From: Pedobacter yulinensis
Lineage (GTDB): Bacteria; Bacteroidota; Bacteroidia; Sphingobacteriales; Sphingobacteriaceae
Direction: 5' to 3'
Assembly: GCF_003029735.1 (NCBI RefSeq)
Contig: NZ_KZ686268.1
Location: forward strand, 1,227,769 to 1,291,768
Length of the DNA stretch: 64,000 nucleotides
The position numbers were made by a program, and so were the translations under genes. Of the stretch, positions 1 through 8,831 are shown in pieces. Position 1 is the stretch's first letter. Each line of letters starts with the position of its first letter. The notes under the pieces are model-generated. The model made no database searches. It was not told the DNA's origin and saw only the letters and a program-made list of their open reading frames with translations.

Positions 1-846
1 ACGGGTTTCAGTGGCATGATTACGCCAAAAGCGCCCGAAGATATTATTCCGCCAAGTATCAGCTTCAACCCCGAGTTCAATCCTTTCAACACTGGCGAAG
101 ACGGGAAACCTGCCGGCGGCAATGGGTACACGCGCAGCGGGGGTTCTTATCAGCCGGTAGCAAGCACCAAAAACTGGGGTTCGCTATACGAGATCAGCCG
201 GCAGCCTTTTCAGGAACAGGGAGAACTGCATCCTGAACAGGACTCCAGCCAATCTGAAGCGCTTGCGCATCCGCAGCCGAAACAACTCATGCAGGTACAT
301 AACCGTTATATCGTTTCGCAGATCAAATCAGGCATCATGCTGATAGACCAGCAGGCAGCACATGAGCGCATTTTGTATGAGCGGTTCCTGCTGCACCTGG
401 AAGACCGGAAAGGTGCGTCGCAGCAGAGCCTTTTTCCGCAGACCATTACGCTCAGTGCGCAAGACTATGAGCTGGTCAAAAACCTGCTCGATGATATCAA
501 GAGCCTTGGTTTCGAGGTCAGGGAATTTGGTAAAAATACACTGGTGGTAGAAGGGATACCGGTCGACCTGGGCAGTACAAACATAAATGAGATCCAGCTG
601 TTTGAACAGTTGATTGAAGGCTTCAAAAATTCCCAGCAGGAGCTAAAACTGGACAAACGCGACCGGCTTGCGCGAAGCCTTGCCCGCAACAGCGCCATTA
701 AAAGCGGGGTGCCTTTGGGGCAGGAAGAAATGAATACGCTCATTAATCAGCTGTTTGCCTGCGAAACGCCTAACTTCAGCATCAGCGGGAAACCGGTAAT
801 TCAGACGATCGGCCTGGCCGAACTCGATAAAAAATTTGACAAGTAA
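1..846 (+). CDS. mutL: DNA mismatch repair protein MutL, C-terminal part
   Basis: The reading frame is open from the window edge, so the N-terminal GHKL ATPase domain lies outside and only about 281 residues of linker and C-terminal dimerisation domain are visible. The C-terminal domain begins near the QLMQVHNRYIVSQ segment and carries DQQAAHERILYE, the equivalent of the MutL endonuclease motif DQHA(X)2E(X)4E with the histidine changed to glutamine. The later SAIKSG segment and the final GKPV block match MutL, but the usual CPHGRP motif is not intact. MutL couples MutS mismatch recognition to strand incision or removal. The stop lies 4 nt before the next gene, so mutL probably leads this operon. 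Confidence 0.93.
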   Translation, partial: TGFSGMITPKAPEDIIPPSISFNPEFNPFNTGEDGKPAGGNGYTRSGGSYQPVASTKNWGSLYEISRQPFQEQGELHPEQDSSQSEALAHPQPKQLMQVHNRYIVSQIKSGIMLIDQQAAHERILYERFLLHLEDRKGASQQSLFPQTITLSAQDYELVKNLLDDIKSLGFEVREFGKNTLVVEGIPVDLGSTNINEIQLFEQLIEGFKNSQQELKLDKRDRLARSLARNSAIKSGVPLGQEEMNTLINQLFACETPNFSISGKPVIQTIGLAELDKKFDK

Positions 847-850
847 GCAC

Positions 851-1555
851 ATGAACAACATTTATATTCCCCCTGTAGTTAAAAACCTGCTGATCATTAA
901 TGTGCTGTTTTTCCTGGTCACCTACGTCTTCAACGGGTTGCTGTCTGACCAGGTTGTTAACACCCTGCCGGTCTATTATTTCGGCTCGCCATTTTTTAAG
1001 GGCTGGCAGCCTGTAACCTATATGTTCATGCATGGAGGTTGGGCACACATCTTTTTTAACATGTTTGCTTTATACTCTTTCGGCAGCCTGCTCGAAAGCC
1101 GCTGGGGTGCCAAACGTTTCCTGATCTTTTACCTGGTAACCGGGCTGGGGGCCCTTGGCTTGCAATGGGCTGTACAGGCCTTTGAAATGTACCAGGCTAC
1201 CGGCCAGCTGGTGCCATCGCTGGATCTGTTGCGTACACTCGATATTGCAGATGCCCAGAAGGCAGTGGAGATTTACCAGAGCCCAATGGTGGGGGCATCA
1301 GGTGCTATTTTCGGCCTCCTCATTGCCTTTGGTATGCTGTATCCGAATGCCGAATTGTATGTTTTTTTAATTCCTGTACCCGTTAAAGCAAAATATCTCG
1401 TTCCTGTATATATACTGATCGAGCTTTCGCTCGGGCTGGCCCGTGTTCAAGGCGATTCGGTCGCGCATTTTGCCCACCTGGGCGGGGCGCTGATCGGCTT
1501 TATCCTGATTAAGCTGTGGAAAGACAACAATAACTTTTACAATTACTATGAGTAA
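851..1555 (+). CDS. Rhomboid family intramembrane serine protease (first of pair)
   Basis: A 234-residue polytopic membrane protein. It has the rhomboid signatures: HIFFN in the second transmembrane region, the catalytic serine in GASGAIFG, and the catalytic histidine in AHFAHLGGALIG, so the Ser-His dyad is intact. Rhomboids cleave transmembrane helices of substrates inside the bilayer; the substrate cannot be told. I chose the ATG at 851, just after the mutL stop, over a TTG at 836 that would overlap mutL. The gene overlaps the next rhomboid gene by 8 nt, indicating a translationally coupled pair. A roughly 40-residue loop before the active serine separates it from the second copy. Confidence 0.92.
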   Translation: MNNIYIPPVVKNLLIINVLFFLVTYVFNGLLSDQVVNTLPVYYFGSPFFKGWQPVTYMFMHGGWAHIFFNMFALYSFGSLLESRWGAKRFLIFYLVTGLGALGLQWAVQAFEMYQATGQLVPSLDLLRTLDIADAQKAVEIYQSPMVGASGAIFGLLIAFGMLYPNAELYVFLIPVPVKAKYLVPVYILIELSLGLARVQGDSVAHFAHLGGALIGFILIKLWKDNNNFYNYYE

Positions 1556-2420
1556 TACATTGTTCAGGGATCTCAGATTCAAGGTTTTCCAGTCGGGCAA
1601 CCCCCTGTTCCTTTATATCGGCGTAAACGCGCTGATCTTTGTTGCAGCGGCCTTGCTGAATATGCTTTTCGTTATCTCAGGGCAGGGCCCGGTGATCGAC
1701 CGGCTGGTTGCGACTTACCTGGCGCTCCCTGCTCCGTTTTCCCTCTTTCCGCAGCGGTTCTACACCCTGATCACGAGCATGTTCGTGCATGCAGGTTTTT
1801 TTCATGTCCTGTTTAACATGCTGTGGCTCTATTGGATGGGTCGTATTTTTCTTGATTTTTTAAATAACCGGCAGTTTCATTTCGTATACTGGGCCGGCGG
1901 AATAGCCGGCGGTATCTTGTTCCTGCTGGCTTTTAATTTCATTCCCTTTTTTGCGTCAAATACAGAACTGGCCATCCTGCTTGGCGCTTCGGGCGCTGTG
2001 ATGGCCATTGTAGTTGCAACGGCGACACTCGTTCCCGATTTTACGATCCGCCTGCTTTTTTTCGGCGATGTGAAATTAAAATATCTGGCTCTCGTTTACA
2101 TTGTACTGGACCTGATCGGTATCGCATCGGCAAATGCGGGGGGGAGTATTGCCCACCTCGGCGGAGCGCTGCTTGGTTTTCTTTATATTAAAAGCCTTAA
2201 AAGCGGAAATGACTGGAGCCGGCTTTTTAAACGGAAACCAAAACTGCGTGTGGTGAAGAACAGCCAGCCGAAAACGGCTGCAGCAGCGCAGGCCAGGCAC
2301 GCCGAACGGGTCAGGCAGGAAGAGATTGACGCGATTCTCGACAAGATCCTCAAGTCAGGTTACGACAAACTCAGCAAAGAAGAAAAAGACACGCTTTTTA
2401 AAGCGGGAAAACAGCAATGA
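1548..2420 (+). CDS. Rhomboid family intramembrane serine protease with C-terminal extension
   Basis: A 290-residue second rhomboid with its own intact dyad: serine in GASGAVMA and histidine in SIAHLGGALLG, plus HVLFN upstream. After the last membrane helix (about residue 220) comes a basic, alanine-rich linker and a short acidic helical tail ending in an EEKDTLF-type segment, resembling the small C-terminal domain (DUF6576) found on many Bacteroidota rhomboids. The first gene of the pair overlaps it by 8 nt and the following EEP gene overlaps it by 4 nt (ATGA), so all three are probably co-translated. The two rhomboids are diverged, so this is not a recent duplication. Confidence 0.92.
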   Translation: MSNTLFRDLRFKVFQSGNPLFLYIGVNALIFVAAALLNMLFVISGQGPVIDRLVATYLALPAPFSLFPQRFYTLITSMFVHAGFFHVLFNMLWLYWMGRIFLDFLNNRQFHFVYWAGGIAGGILFLLAFNFIPFFASNTELAILLGASGAVMAIVVATATLVPDFTIRLLFFGDVKLKYLALVYIVLDLIGIASANAGGSIAHLGGALLGFLYIKSLKSGNDWSRLFKRKPKLRVVKNSQPKTAAAAQARHAERVRQEEIDAILDKILKSGYDKLSKEEKDTLFKAGKQQ

Positions 2421-3541
2421 AAAAAAGAAAACGGCTTAGTTTTTTAGATAAATGTGTTTTGCTGGTCGCGCTTATCATGGCGGTTGCGCTCGTGCTTGGT
2501 TTTTCTGCTGGCTCGTTTGATCCCAGAAAACATGGTCTGATCGCTTTCTTCGGGCTGGCCTATCCCTATATTCTCTTCGTTAACGTAGTGTTGATTGCGT
2601 GGTGGGTTATCCGGGCCAAATGGTTCCTTGCCCTGGCAACCCTCGCACTGATCTTTACCGGCTGGACGACCCTGCATGCCACTTTTAGTTTCTCGGGGAA
2701 TACCGGACAATCCGCAAAGGCAGACAGCAGTTACCTGCGACTGCTGACTTACAATGTTCATAATTTCAAGGTATACGGAGGCGAGACCGACCGGGAAATC
2801 AAAGAAAAAATGTTCCGCACGGTGATCGCCGAAGCTCCCGATGTCGTTTGTTTCCAGGAATTTTATAGCCGAAATAAAGGTCCTTACAACAATGTCGATA
2901 CGCTGAAACGGCGGCTGGGTATGCGCCATTTCTATTTCGACGCTTCAATGAAAAATGAATATGAGTCGATCGGCCTGGCCATATTTTCAAAATACCCCAT
3001 TCGCAACCGCGGCACCATCCTTTTTGATCCGGCCAACCGTGGCAATGAAAGCATTTTTGCCGATCTCCAGGTCGGCAAAAGAGTATTGCGCGTCTACAAC
3101 GTCCATTTACAGTCGATCGGGTTCGATAAAGACGACTATGACTACATGGACCGGATGACCCACAAGATCGGTACAGAACTGAAACCTTCAAAAAAGATCC
3201 TGATTCGCCTGCGCAATGCTTTCAGGAAACGCAGTGAGCAGGTTGATGTAATCAAAGCCAATATGGCGCAGTGCCGCACGCCCTTTGTTATCGCTGGCGA
3301 TTTCAACGATACGCCGGCATCTTACGCCGTTACCGAGCTCACCCGGTCACTCAATAATGCATTTGCCGTACAGGGCAAGGGATTCGGAAAGACCTATAAC
3401 GGGAAGTTCCCGAATTTCCAGATTGACTACATAGCCTGCAGCAAAGCGCTTGATGTAAAAACCTACCGGATTATCGAAGCCAGATTATCTGACCATTTTC
3501 CGGTACGCAGCGACCTGCAATTCAGACCAGACAGCGAGTAA
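2417..3541 (+). CDS. Membrane-anchored endonuclease/exonuclease/phosphatase family protein
   Basis: A 374-residue protein. Three hydrophobic segments fill about the first 85 residues, followed by an EEP-fold domain from about residue 105. Family motifs are visible: LLTYNVHNF near the start of the domain, CFQEFY with the metal-binding glutamate, AGDFNDTP, and a final LSDHFPV with the catalytic Asp-His. The domain should sit outside the cytoplasmic membrane. The EEP family includes nucleases, sphingomyelinases and phosphoinositide phosphatases, so the substrate is open. The ATG overlaps the rhomboid stop, making this the last gene of the mutL operon. Confidence 0.88.
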   Translation: MKKRKRLSFLDKCVLLVALIMAVALVLGFSAGSFDPRKHGLIAFFGLAYPYILFVNVVLIAWWVIRAKWFLALATLALIFTGWTTLHATFSFSGNTGQSAKADSSYLRLLTYNVHNFKVYGGETDREIKEKMFRTVIAEAPDVVCFQEFYSRNKGPYNNVDTLKRRLGMRHFYFDASMKNEYESIGLAIFSKYPIRNRGTILFDPANRGNESIFADLQVGKRVLRVYNVHLQSIGFDKDDYDYMDRMTHKIGTELKPSKKILIRLRNAFRKRSEQVDVIKANMAQCRTPFVIAGDFNDTPASYAVTELTRSLNNAFAVQGKGFGKTYNGKFPNFQIDYIACSKALDVKTYRIIEARLSDHFPVRSDLQFRPDSE

Positions 3542-3643
3542 GTTTTATGCGACAACCCGAACCGGATTTTGTGCCGGCGGGGCCGGTATGTTCACGCAGT
3601 TGTCAACAGCTAAAAAACCGCTTAGATCGTTGCTTCATAATCT

Positions 3644-3651
3644 TATATTTG
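3644..3651 (+). promoter_or_regulatory. -7 box TAnnTTTG in front of cysS
   Basis: TATATTTG matches the Bacteroidota -7 consensus. Its last base is only 4 nt before the cysS ATG, so transcription would start at or beside the start codon. I do not see a well-spaced -33 TTG. Confidence 0.5.
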
Positions 3652-3655
3652 CTGC

Positions 3656-5116
3656 ATGATTACAGGTATACAGGTGTACAACACGCTGACACGCAAGAAA
3701 GAAATTTTTGAGCCCGTAAATGCGCCCCATGTGGGTATGTATGTTTGCGGTCCTACCGTTTACAACGATGTACACCTGGGCAATTGCCGCACCTTCATTT
3801 CCTTCGATGTTATTTTTCGCTACCTGCGTTATGCAGGCTATAAAGTACGTTATGTCAGGAACATTACCGATGCCGGGCATTTAGAGGGCGACAGGGACGA
3901 GGGCGATGACAAATTTGCCAAACGCGCCAAGCTTGAACAACTCGAGCCTATGGAGATCGTGCAAAAGTACACACTCGGTTTCCGGGATGTGATGCGTGTG
4001 TTCAATACCCTGCCGCCAAGCATTGAGCCTACTGCCACCGGGCACATCATTGAACAGATCGAAATGATCAAGGTGATCCTGGCCAACGGTTTCGCCTACG
4101 AAGTGAACGGAACGGTATACTTTGATGTTGAAAAGTACAGTCAAACGTACAACTATACAATTCTGACCAACCGGAACCTCGATGACATGCTGGCCAACAC
4201 ACGCGAACTGGGCGGGCAGGACGAGAAACGCGGCCGGCTGGATTTTGCGCTTTGGATCAAGGCCAAGCCAGAAACACTGATGAAATGGGTATCGCCCTGG
4301 GGCCTCGGTTTTCCGGGCTGGCACATTGAATGCTCGGCGATGAGCGCCAAATACCTGGGTGATACCTTTGATATACATGGCGGTGGAATGGACCTTGCCG
4401 CTACGCACCATACCAACGAAATTGCACAGTCAGAAGCCTGTAGCCACCAGCAGCCGGCAAAGTACTGGATGCACACAAATATGCTGACCGTAAACGGGGC
4501 CCGCATGTCTAAATCGGCGGGCAACGGCTTCCTTCCGCACGAGCTGTTTACCGGAACACATCCCCTGCTTAAAAAAGGGTACAGTCCCATGACGGTCAAG
4601 TTCTTTATGCTTCAGGCACATTACCGGAGCACGCTCGATTTTAGCAATGAGGCCCTTGAAGCTTCAGAAAAAGGATACCGGCGGCTCATGAATGCCCTGG
4701 CGCTGCTGCACAAAATCCAGGCTTCAAATGCGACCGACTTTCAGATCCTGCCGCTGCGCGAGCGCTGCCTGCAGGCCATGAACGATGATTTCAACACACC
4801 GGTCGTCATTGCTGAGCTTTTTGAAGGCGTACGCATTATCAATACGCTTTACGATGGTAAAGGAAAGATCGACGCGCAGAACCTGGACCAGTTGAAACAA
4901 TTGATGCAAGACTTTGTTGTTGACGTTTTCGGGCTTCAGGAAGAGGAGCAGGGTGACAGCGGCTTCAAAGAGGTACTCGATATGGTGATCAACCTGCGTC
5001 GCGAGGCCAAAGAAAATAAAGACTATGCAACGTCTGATAAGATCAGGATCGGCCTGCAGCAGATGGGCATCCAGCTAAAAGACAGCAAAGAAGGTACAAC
5101 CTGGAGCCGCAATTAA
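3656..5116 (+). CDS. cysS: Cysteinyl-tRNA synthetase
   Basis: A 486-residue class I aminoacyl-tRNA synthetase of normal length that charges tRNA-Cys with cysteine in the cytoplasm. The HIGH-type motif is HLGN after CGPTVYNDV, the zinc-binding cysteine and histidines appear in YVCGP, HIECSAM and THHTNEIAQSEA, and the KMSKS loop is MSKSAGNG. The C-terminal anticodon-binding helical domain ends in a TWSRN-type tail typical of CysRS. It stands alone, with its own -7 box directly upstream. The ATG at 3656 gives the standard N-terminus IQVYNTLTRKKE; no Shine-Dalgarno sequence precedes it. Confidence 0.97.
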   Translation: MITGIQVYNTLTRKKEIFEPVNAPHVGMYVCGPTVYNDVHLGNCRTFISFDVIFRYLRYAGYKVRYVRNITDAGHLEGDRDEGDDKFAKRAKLEQLEPMEIVQKYTLGFRDVMRVFNTLPPSIEPTATGHIIEQIEMIKVILANGFAYEVNGTVYFDVEKYSQTYNYTILTNRNLDDMLANTRELGGQDEKRGRLDFALWIKAKPETLMKWVSPWGLGFPGWHIECSAMSAKYLGDTFDIHGGGMDLAATHHTNEIAQSEACSHQQPAKYWMHTNMLTVNGARMSKSAGNGFLPHELFTGTHPLLKKGYSPMTVKFFMLQAHYRSTLDFSNEALEASEKGYRRLMNALALLHKIQASNATDFQILPLRERCLQAMNDDFNTPVVIAELFEGVRIINTLYDGKGKIDAQNLDQLKQLMQDFVVDVFGLQEEEQGDSGFKEVLDMVINLRREAKENKDYATSDKIRIGLQQMGIQLKDSKEGTTWSRN

Positions 5117-5152
5117 GGCCATACCGAATTGTAAAAAGAAACGTTAATGCTG

Positions 5153-5177
5153 AAACGGTGCCTCAGGCGGCACGTTT
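5153..5177 (+). terminator. Hairpin after cysS
   Basis: AAAC-(g)-GTGCC and GGCAC-GTTT form a 9-bp stem with one bulge and a 6-nt loop. There is no long T-run, so it is either a weak cysS terminator or a leader hairpin of the M28 gene that starts 20 nt further on. Confidence 0.35.
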
Positions 5178-5196
5178 ACACCGAATGCAATAAACA

Positions 5197-6189
5197 ATGA
5201 GAAAAATTACCGGGTTGTTACCCATTTTCGTGCTCCTGGCCCTGGCCGCATGCAACAATGAACCCAGGCAGTCAGAAGAGACCACCGGCGACAAGCAGGA
5301 AGTAAAGCTGGTATCGCCGGCTTTCGATGCAGACAGCGCTTATGCATTTGCAAAGGCCCAGGTCGATTTCGGGCCCCGGATACCCTCTACGAGTGCCCAC
5401 GCAGCCTGTGCAGCTTATCTTCAGCGCAAACTGCAAGACTTTGGGGCTGAAGTGCGCGTGCAGACCGCTGCGGTGAAAACCTACGATGGGAAAAGCCACC
5501 AGTTGAAAAATATCCTGGCTTCTTTTAACAAAGAGCGCAAAGCGCGCGTGCTGGTTACGGCGCATTGGGATGCAAGACCGTTTTCTGATCAGGATCCTGA
5601 CAGCAGCATGCGCAACAAACCGTTCGACGCCGCAAACGATGGCGCTAGCGGCGTAGCTGTCATTCTTGAAATGGCCAGACAGATCCAGCAAAAGCAGCCG
5701 AATGTCGGGGTCGATTTTATCTTGTGGGACCTTGAAGATTATGGCGACGCCAATGACAGTTCGCCAGAAGAGCTGACCTGGTGCCTCGGTTCGCAGTACT
5801 GGGCCAAGAGCGAACTGGCCAAACAGAATAAACCTTTGTATGGTATCAACCTGGATATGGTTGGCGGCGGCAATGCCCAATTTACACAAGATGAAGTATC
5901 GCGCCAGTATGCCGCAGATGTGGTAAAAAAGGTATGGGACATCGGCAATGAGATCGGTTATTCCTCCTATTTTGTTTACATGACGTCAGGCAGGCTCATC
6001 GACGACCATGCATGGGTCAATAAAGCCGGTATCCCATGTATCGACATTATTCACTATTCTGATAATGCAGGGTTTTATATGAACTGGCATACCCAGCTTG
6101 ATAACCTGGCCAACCTGGACCGGAATACCTTAAAGGCCGTAGGGCAAACCGTTCTCGAAACGATTTACAGGGAACAGCCTGCACCTTAA
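5197..6189 (+). CDS. M28 family lipoprotein, glutaminyl-peptide cyclotransferase-like
   Basis: A 330-residue exported lipoprotein: the signal peptide ends in LALAAC, a clear lipobox with Cys19. The rest is an M28 zinc-peptidase fold of the glutaminyl cyclase type. Zinc ligands can be placed as the aspartate in AANDGASGVA, the glutamate in LWDLEDYGD and the histidine in MNWHTQLD. TAHWDARPF and LDMVGGGNA are further family motifs. Such enzymes either convert N-terminal glutamine to pyroglutamate or act as aminopeptidases on exported peptides; the sequence alone does not separate these. It would act at the membrane facing the periplasm. Confidence 0.88.
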   Translation: MRKITGLLPIFVLLALAACNNEPRQSEETTGDKQEVKLVSPAFDADSAYAFAKAQVDFGPRIPSTSAHAACAAYLQRKLQDFGAEVRVQTAAVKTYDGKSHQLKNILASFNKERKARVLVTAHWDARPFSDQDPDSSMRNKPFDAANDGASGVAVILEMARQIQQKQPNVGVDFILWDLEDYGDANDSSPEELTWCLGSQYWAKSELAKQNKPLYGINLDMVGGGNAQFTQDEVSRQYAADVVKKVWDIGNEIGYSSYFVYMTSGRLIDDHAWVNKAGIPCIDIIHYSDNAGFYMNWHTQLDNLANLDRNTLKAVGQTVLETIYREQPAP

Positions 6190-6262
6190 ATGTCTACTTG
6201 TTAATTACTTTTAAATCAAGCCTGTCTTCAACAGATTATATTCGCATAACAATTACCCATAT

Positions 6263-7117
6263 ATGAGATCAATACTATCCACCTGCCTGGCACTTGCCAT
6301 TTCTGCAGGAGCTTTTGCACAGCGCGCCGACGGAACGACCAGGTCACTGGTAAAAGCCGAAAATGAATACGCTGCAGCAGCAGCCAAAAACGGCCTTAAA
6401 GCTGCTACAGATGAATATGCCTCGGCTACCGGGCTTGTGTTCAGGCCTAACCCGGTTAATGCCAGGACTTATAATTCCGGCGCAGCCGATATTCAGGGTA
6501 TGACCTGGGAGCCCGTTTTTGCCCGGGTTTCACGCAGCGGCGACTGGGGGGTAACAACCGGCGAGTACAGCATCGGAACCAGCGATAAAAAATACGGTTC
6601 TTACCTGTCTGTCTGGAAGGCTGAAAACGACCGCTGGAAAGTAGCGCTCGATATCGGTACCGAACACAACAAACCACTTGCGAAACCTGCAGCGCGTTTT
6701 GTGGAACCAAAAGACCATTACAAACCAAAGTTTGCGAATGCCAAAGAGATCAAGGCTGGTAAAGACATTATCCTGACTACCGAAAAGACCCTGAACACCA
6801 TGCTTAAGACCTATGGCGTGGCTGCATTTGCCGGTTTCTCGAATGCTGACGCCCGCCTGCTTTTCCCCGGGAACGAGCCGATCGTAGGGAAGGAGAAAAT
6901 TCTGCAATTCATGAACGGCATGGTCAGCAAGATTAACCTTAAAACAACCGAAGCCGACAAGGCTGCCGGCGGAGACCTGGCTTACACGTATGGCCTGGCT
7001 ACTGTTGATTACAAGACAGACCTTCGGGAGGCTTTCAATTATGTATTTGTCTGGGAACGCCAGAGCGACCACACCTGGAACATCATTGCGCAGGTCTTCG
7101 TTTCGGCAGAACGTTAG
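6263..7117 (+). CDS. Secreted NTF2-like (DUF4440/SnoaL-type) protein
   Basis: A 284-residue protein with a signal peptide cleaved after AGAFAQ (about residue 19). The mature part seems to hold two copies of the cone-shaped NTF2-like fold: residues 25-135, with a TGEYSIG...SVWKAENDRWKVALDIG pattern, and residues 165-284, ending in YVFVWERQSDHTWNIIAQVF. That strand pattern, with an aromatic-Trp pair near each end, is typical of DUF4440 domains. These are ligand pockets or small enzymes of unknown substrate. A strong terminator follows, so the gene is probably monocistronic. Family assignment is by pattern only. Confidence 0.7.
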   Translation: MRSILSTCLALAISAGAFAQRADGTTRSLVKAENEYAAAAAKNGLKAATDEYASATGLVFRPNPVNARTYNSGAADIQGMTWEPVFARVSRSGDWGVTTGEYSIGTSDKKYGSYLSVWKAENDRWKVALDIGTEHNKPLAKPAARFVEPKDHYKPKFANAKEIKAGKDIILTTEKTLNTMLKTYGVAAFAGFSNADARLLFPGNEPIVGKEKILQFMNGMVSKINLKTTEADKAAGGDLAYTYGLATVDYKTDLREAFNYVFVWERQSDHTWNIIAQVFVSAER

Positions 7118-7135
7118 ACCAGCGAGAAGATCAAG

Positions 7136-7164
7136 AACCTGCAGCGTGCTGCAGGTTTTTTTTT
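7136..7164 (+). terminator. Rho-independent terminator
   Basis: A perfect 9-bp stem, AACCTGCAG / CTGCAGGTT, with a CGTG loop runs into nine T residues. It lies 19 nt after the NTF2-like gene. Confidence 0.9.
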
Positions 7165-7230
7165 GCCCGGCCGCCTGGTAACGTTACCAGGGCAGGCAGG
7201 ATTTTTGTTCTTTTATCTGAAACCAACTGA

Positions 7231-8115
7231 ATGAATAGATACCTACTTCCATTTGTCTTTTTCCTGCTCGCCGCGCCCGGCGCCGGCGCCCAAAAGCGAA
7301 GTTTTGATGTGCAGGGTAAAGCCGGTGCAAGGGGATTGGCCCCTGAAAACACCATTCCCGGTATGCTGACGGCTCTCGATCTGGGTGTCAGTACGCTCGA
7401 GATGGACGCCGTGATTACCCGAGATAAAAAGGTAGTGCTCTCGCAGGAACCGTATTTTAATCATGAGATATCGCTTAGCCCAAAGGGAAAGCCGATCAGC
7501 CTGAAAGATCAGAAGCAGTACAATATCTACAAAATGGACTACGAGGAGGTGAAGACCTTCGATGTGGGAAGTAAAGTGCATCCGCGGTTTCCCGGGCAGC
7601 GCAAGATGAAAGCGATTAAACCGCTGCTTGAAGATGTGATCGACGCGGTTGAAACACACATCAAAACCAACCGGCTGGCGAAAGTGGATTATAGCATTGA
7701 AACGAAACTGATCCCCAAAGGCGATGGTGAATTTCAACCTGATCCAGCTGAGTTCGTTGAACTGATCATGGAGGTGGTGAACCGGAAAAAGATTGCCAGG
7801 CGAGTCATTATCCAGTCGTTCGATATGCGTACGCTTCAATACCTGCACGAAAAATATCCAAAGGTCCGCACCTCGCTGCTAATCGACGAAAAGGAACCGT
7901 TCGACAATTACATTAGTCAGCTGGGTTTTAAACCGACCATATACAGTCCGTATTCGCTGCTGGTGGGCAAAGGACTTGTTGACCGCTGCCATGAGGCGGG
8001 TGTAAAGATCATTCCCTGGACCATCAATTCGCTGAAAGAACTGCGGTACCTCCGGGACCTGGGGGTTGATGGGGTCATTACCGATTATCCGAACCTCATC
8101 AAGCAGCTGAATTAG
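7231..8115 (+). CDS. GDPD-family protein lacking both catalytic histidines
   Basis: A 294-residue exported TIM-barrel protein of the glycerophosphodiester phosphodiesterase family, with a signal peptide ending near AGAQ (residue 21). The metal-site residues are kept: PENT (38-41), E57 and D59 in LEMDAVIT, and the glutamate in YSIETK. However, the catalytic His-Arg that normally precedes GARG is Lys30-Ala31, and the second catalytic histidine in the S-H-[DE]-P motif is Gln72. DITDYP-like C-terminal motif TDYPN is present. GDPDs hydrolyse glycerophosphodiesters by acid-base catalysis through these two histidines, so this copy is probably catalytically inactive or altered. The gene is flanked upstream by a strong terminator. 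Confidence 0.88.
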   Translation: MNRYLLPFVFFLLAAPGAGAQKRSFDVQGKAGARGLAPENTIPGMLTALDLGVSTLEMDAVITRDKKVVLSQEPYFNHEISLSPKGKPISLKDQKQYNIYKMDYEEVKTFDVGSKVHPRFPGQRKMKAIKPLLEDVIDAVETHIKTNRLAKVDYSIETKLIPKGDGEFQPDPAEFVELIMEVVNRKKIARRVIIQSFDMRTLQYLHEKYPKVRTSLLIDEKEPFDNYISQLGFKPTIYSPYSLLVGKGLVDRCHEAGVKIIPWTINSLKELRYLRDLGVDGVITDYPNLIKQLN

Positions 8116-8141
8116 CGATAAAGGCCTGGCACGCGGGCGTC

Positions 8142-8663
8142 TTATTCTTCCAACCGGTAAACGAAGGGTGCATCACGCTTCATTTTGCTGTTCAGCGTTT
8201 TCAGCTGTTCAAGCATTTCTTTTTCCTGCTCGGGTTCATGTGCATGCAGCAGCGCCCTGTTCAGAAGTTCACGGGCTTCATTGTACTCGCGGCGCAGATC
8301 AGCGCTTCGGGCAAGTTCTTTGCAGAGCTGATAACGATCTGTACCCGCTACCCGCAGGCCTTTTTCGCCCAGTGTCCGGGCCAGTTTGTGCTTCCCGAGT
8401 TCATTGCATAACTTCAGGTAGGGCAGATAGACGTCGGGAAAATCCGGATCAATCTGTTCGCACTGCTGGTAGTGATAACCAGCGGCACGCAGGTCCCGGA
8501 ACTGTTCGTGCTGCAGCCTTGCCATCTGAAAATGTGCCCGGGCATATGCCGGTTCAGCGGCAAGTATCTCGTTTAGCAGGCGGAAAGCCTTAGGCAGCTC
8601 TCCGCAGTATAGTTCTTCCAGTACCTGGAGGTATTTCTCGTCGACAGATAATAACGTGTCCAT
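8142..8663 (-). CDS. Small tetratricopeptide-repeat protein
   Basis: A 173-residue, fully helical, soluble protein without signal peptide or membrane segment. The pattern of paired helices, for example AFRLLNEILAAEPAYARAHFQMARLQ and AGYHYQQCEQIDPDFPDVYLPYLKLC, fits four TPR-type repeats over about residues 10-150. TPR proteins are scaffolds for protein contacts; no partner is evident. It converges with the GDPD gene (26-nt gap) and lies 168 nt downstream of moxR. That 168-nt gap shows no obvious signal. Confidence 0.72.
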   Translation of the reverse strand: MDTLLSVDEKYLQVLEELYCGELPKAFRLLNEILAAEPAYARAHFQMARLQHEQFRDLRAAGYHYQQCEQIDPDFPDVYLPYLKLCNELGKHKLARTLGEKGLRVAGTDRYQLCKELARSADLRREYNEARELLNRALLHAHEPEQEKEMLEQLKTLNSKMKRDAPFVYRLEE

Positions 8664-8831
8664 TGATATGAGATTGTACGGCCATCGGCCGATAATGGTA
8701 AATAAGTTCGTGGCGGTTGTTTGCTGCAGAGATCAGTCTTATCCGGAAAATTGCCTTCAACCGAAACCCGACAGACTGTTTATTGCCCGCAGATCATAAA
8801 CAGCCACACTTGTGTCTGCCAGGATTGAACG

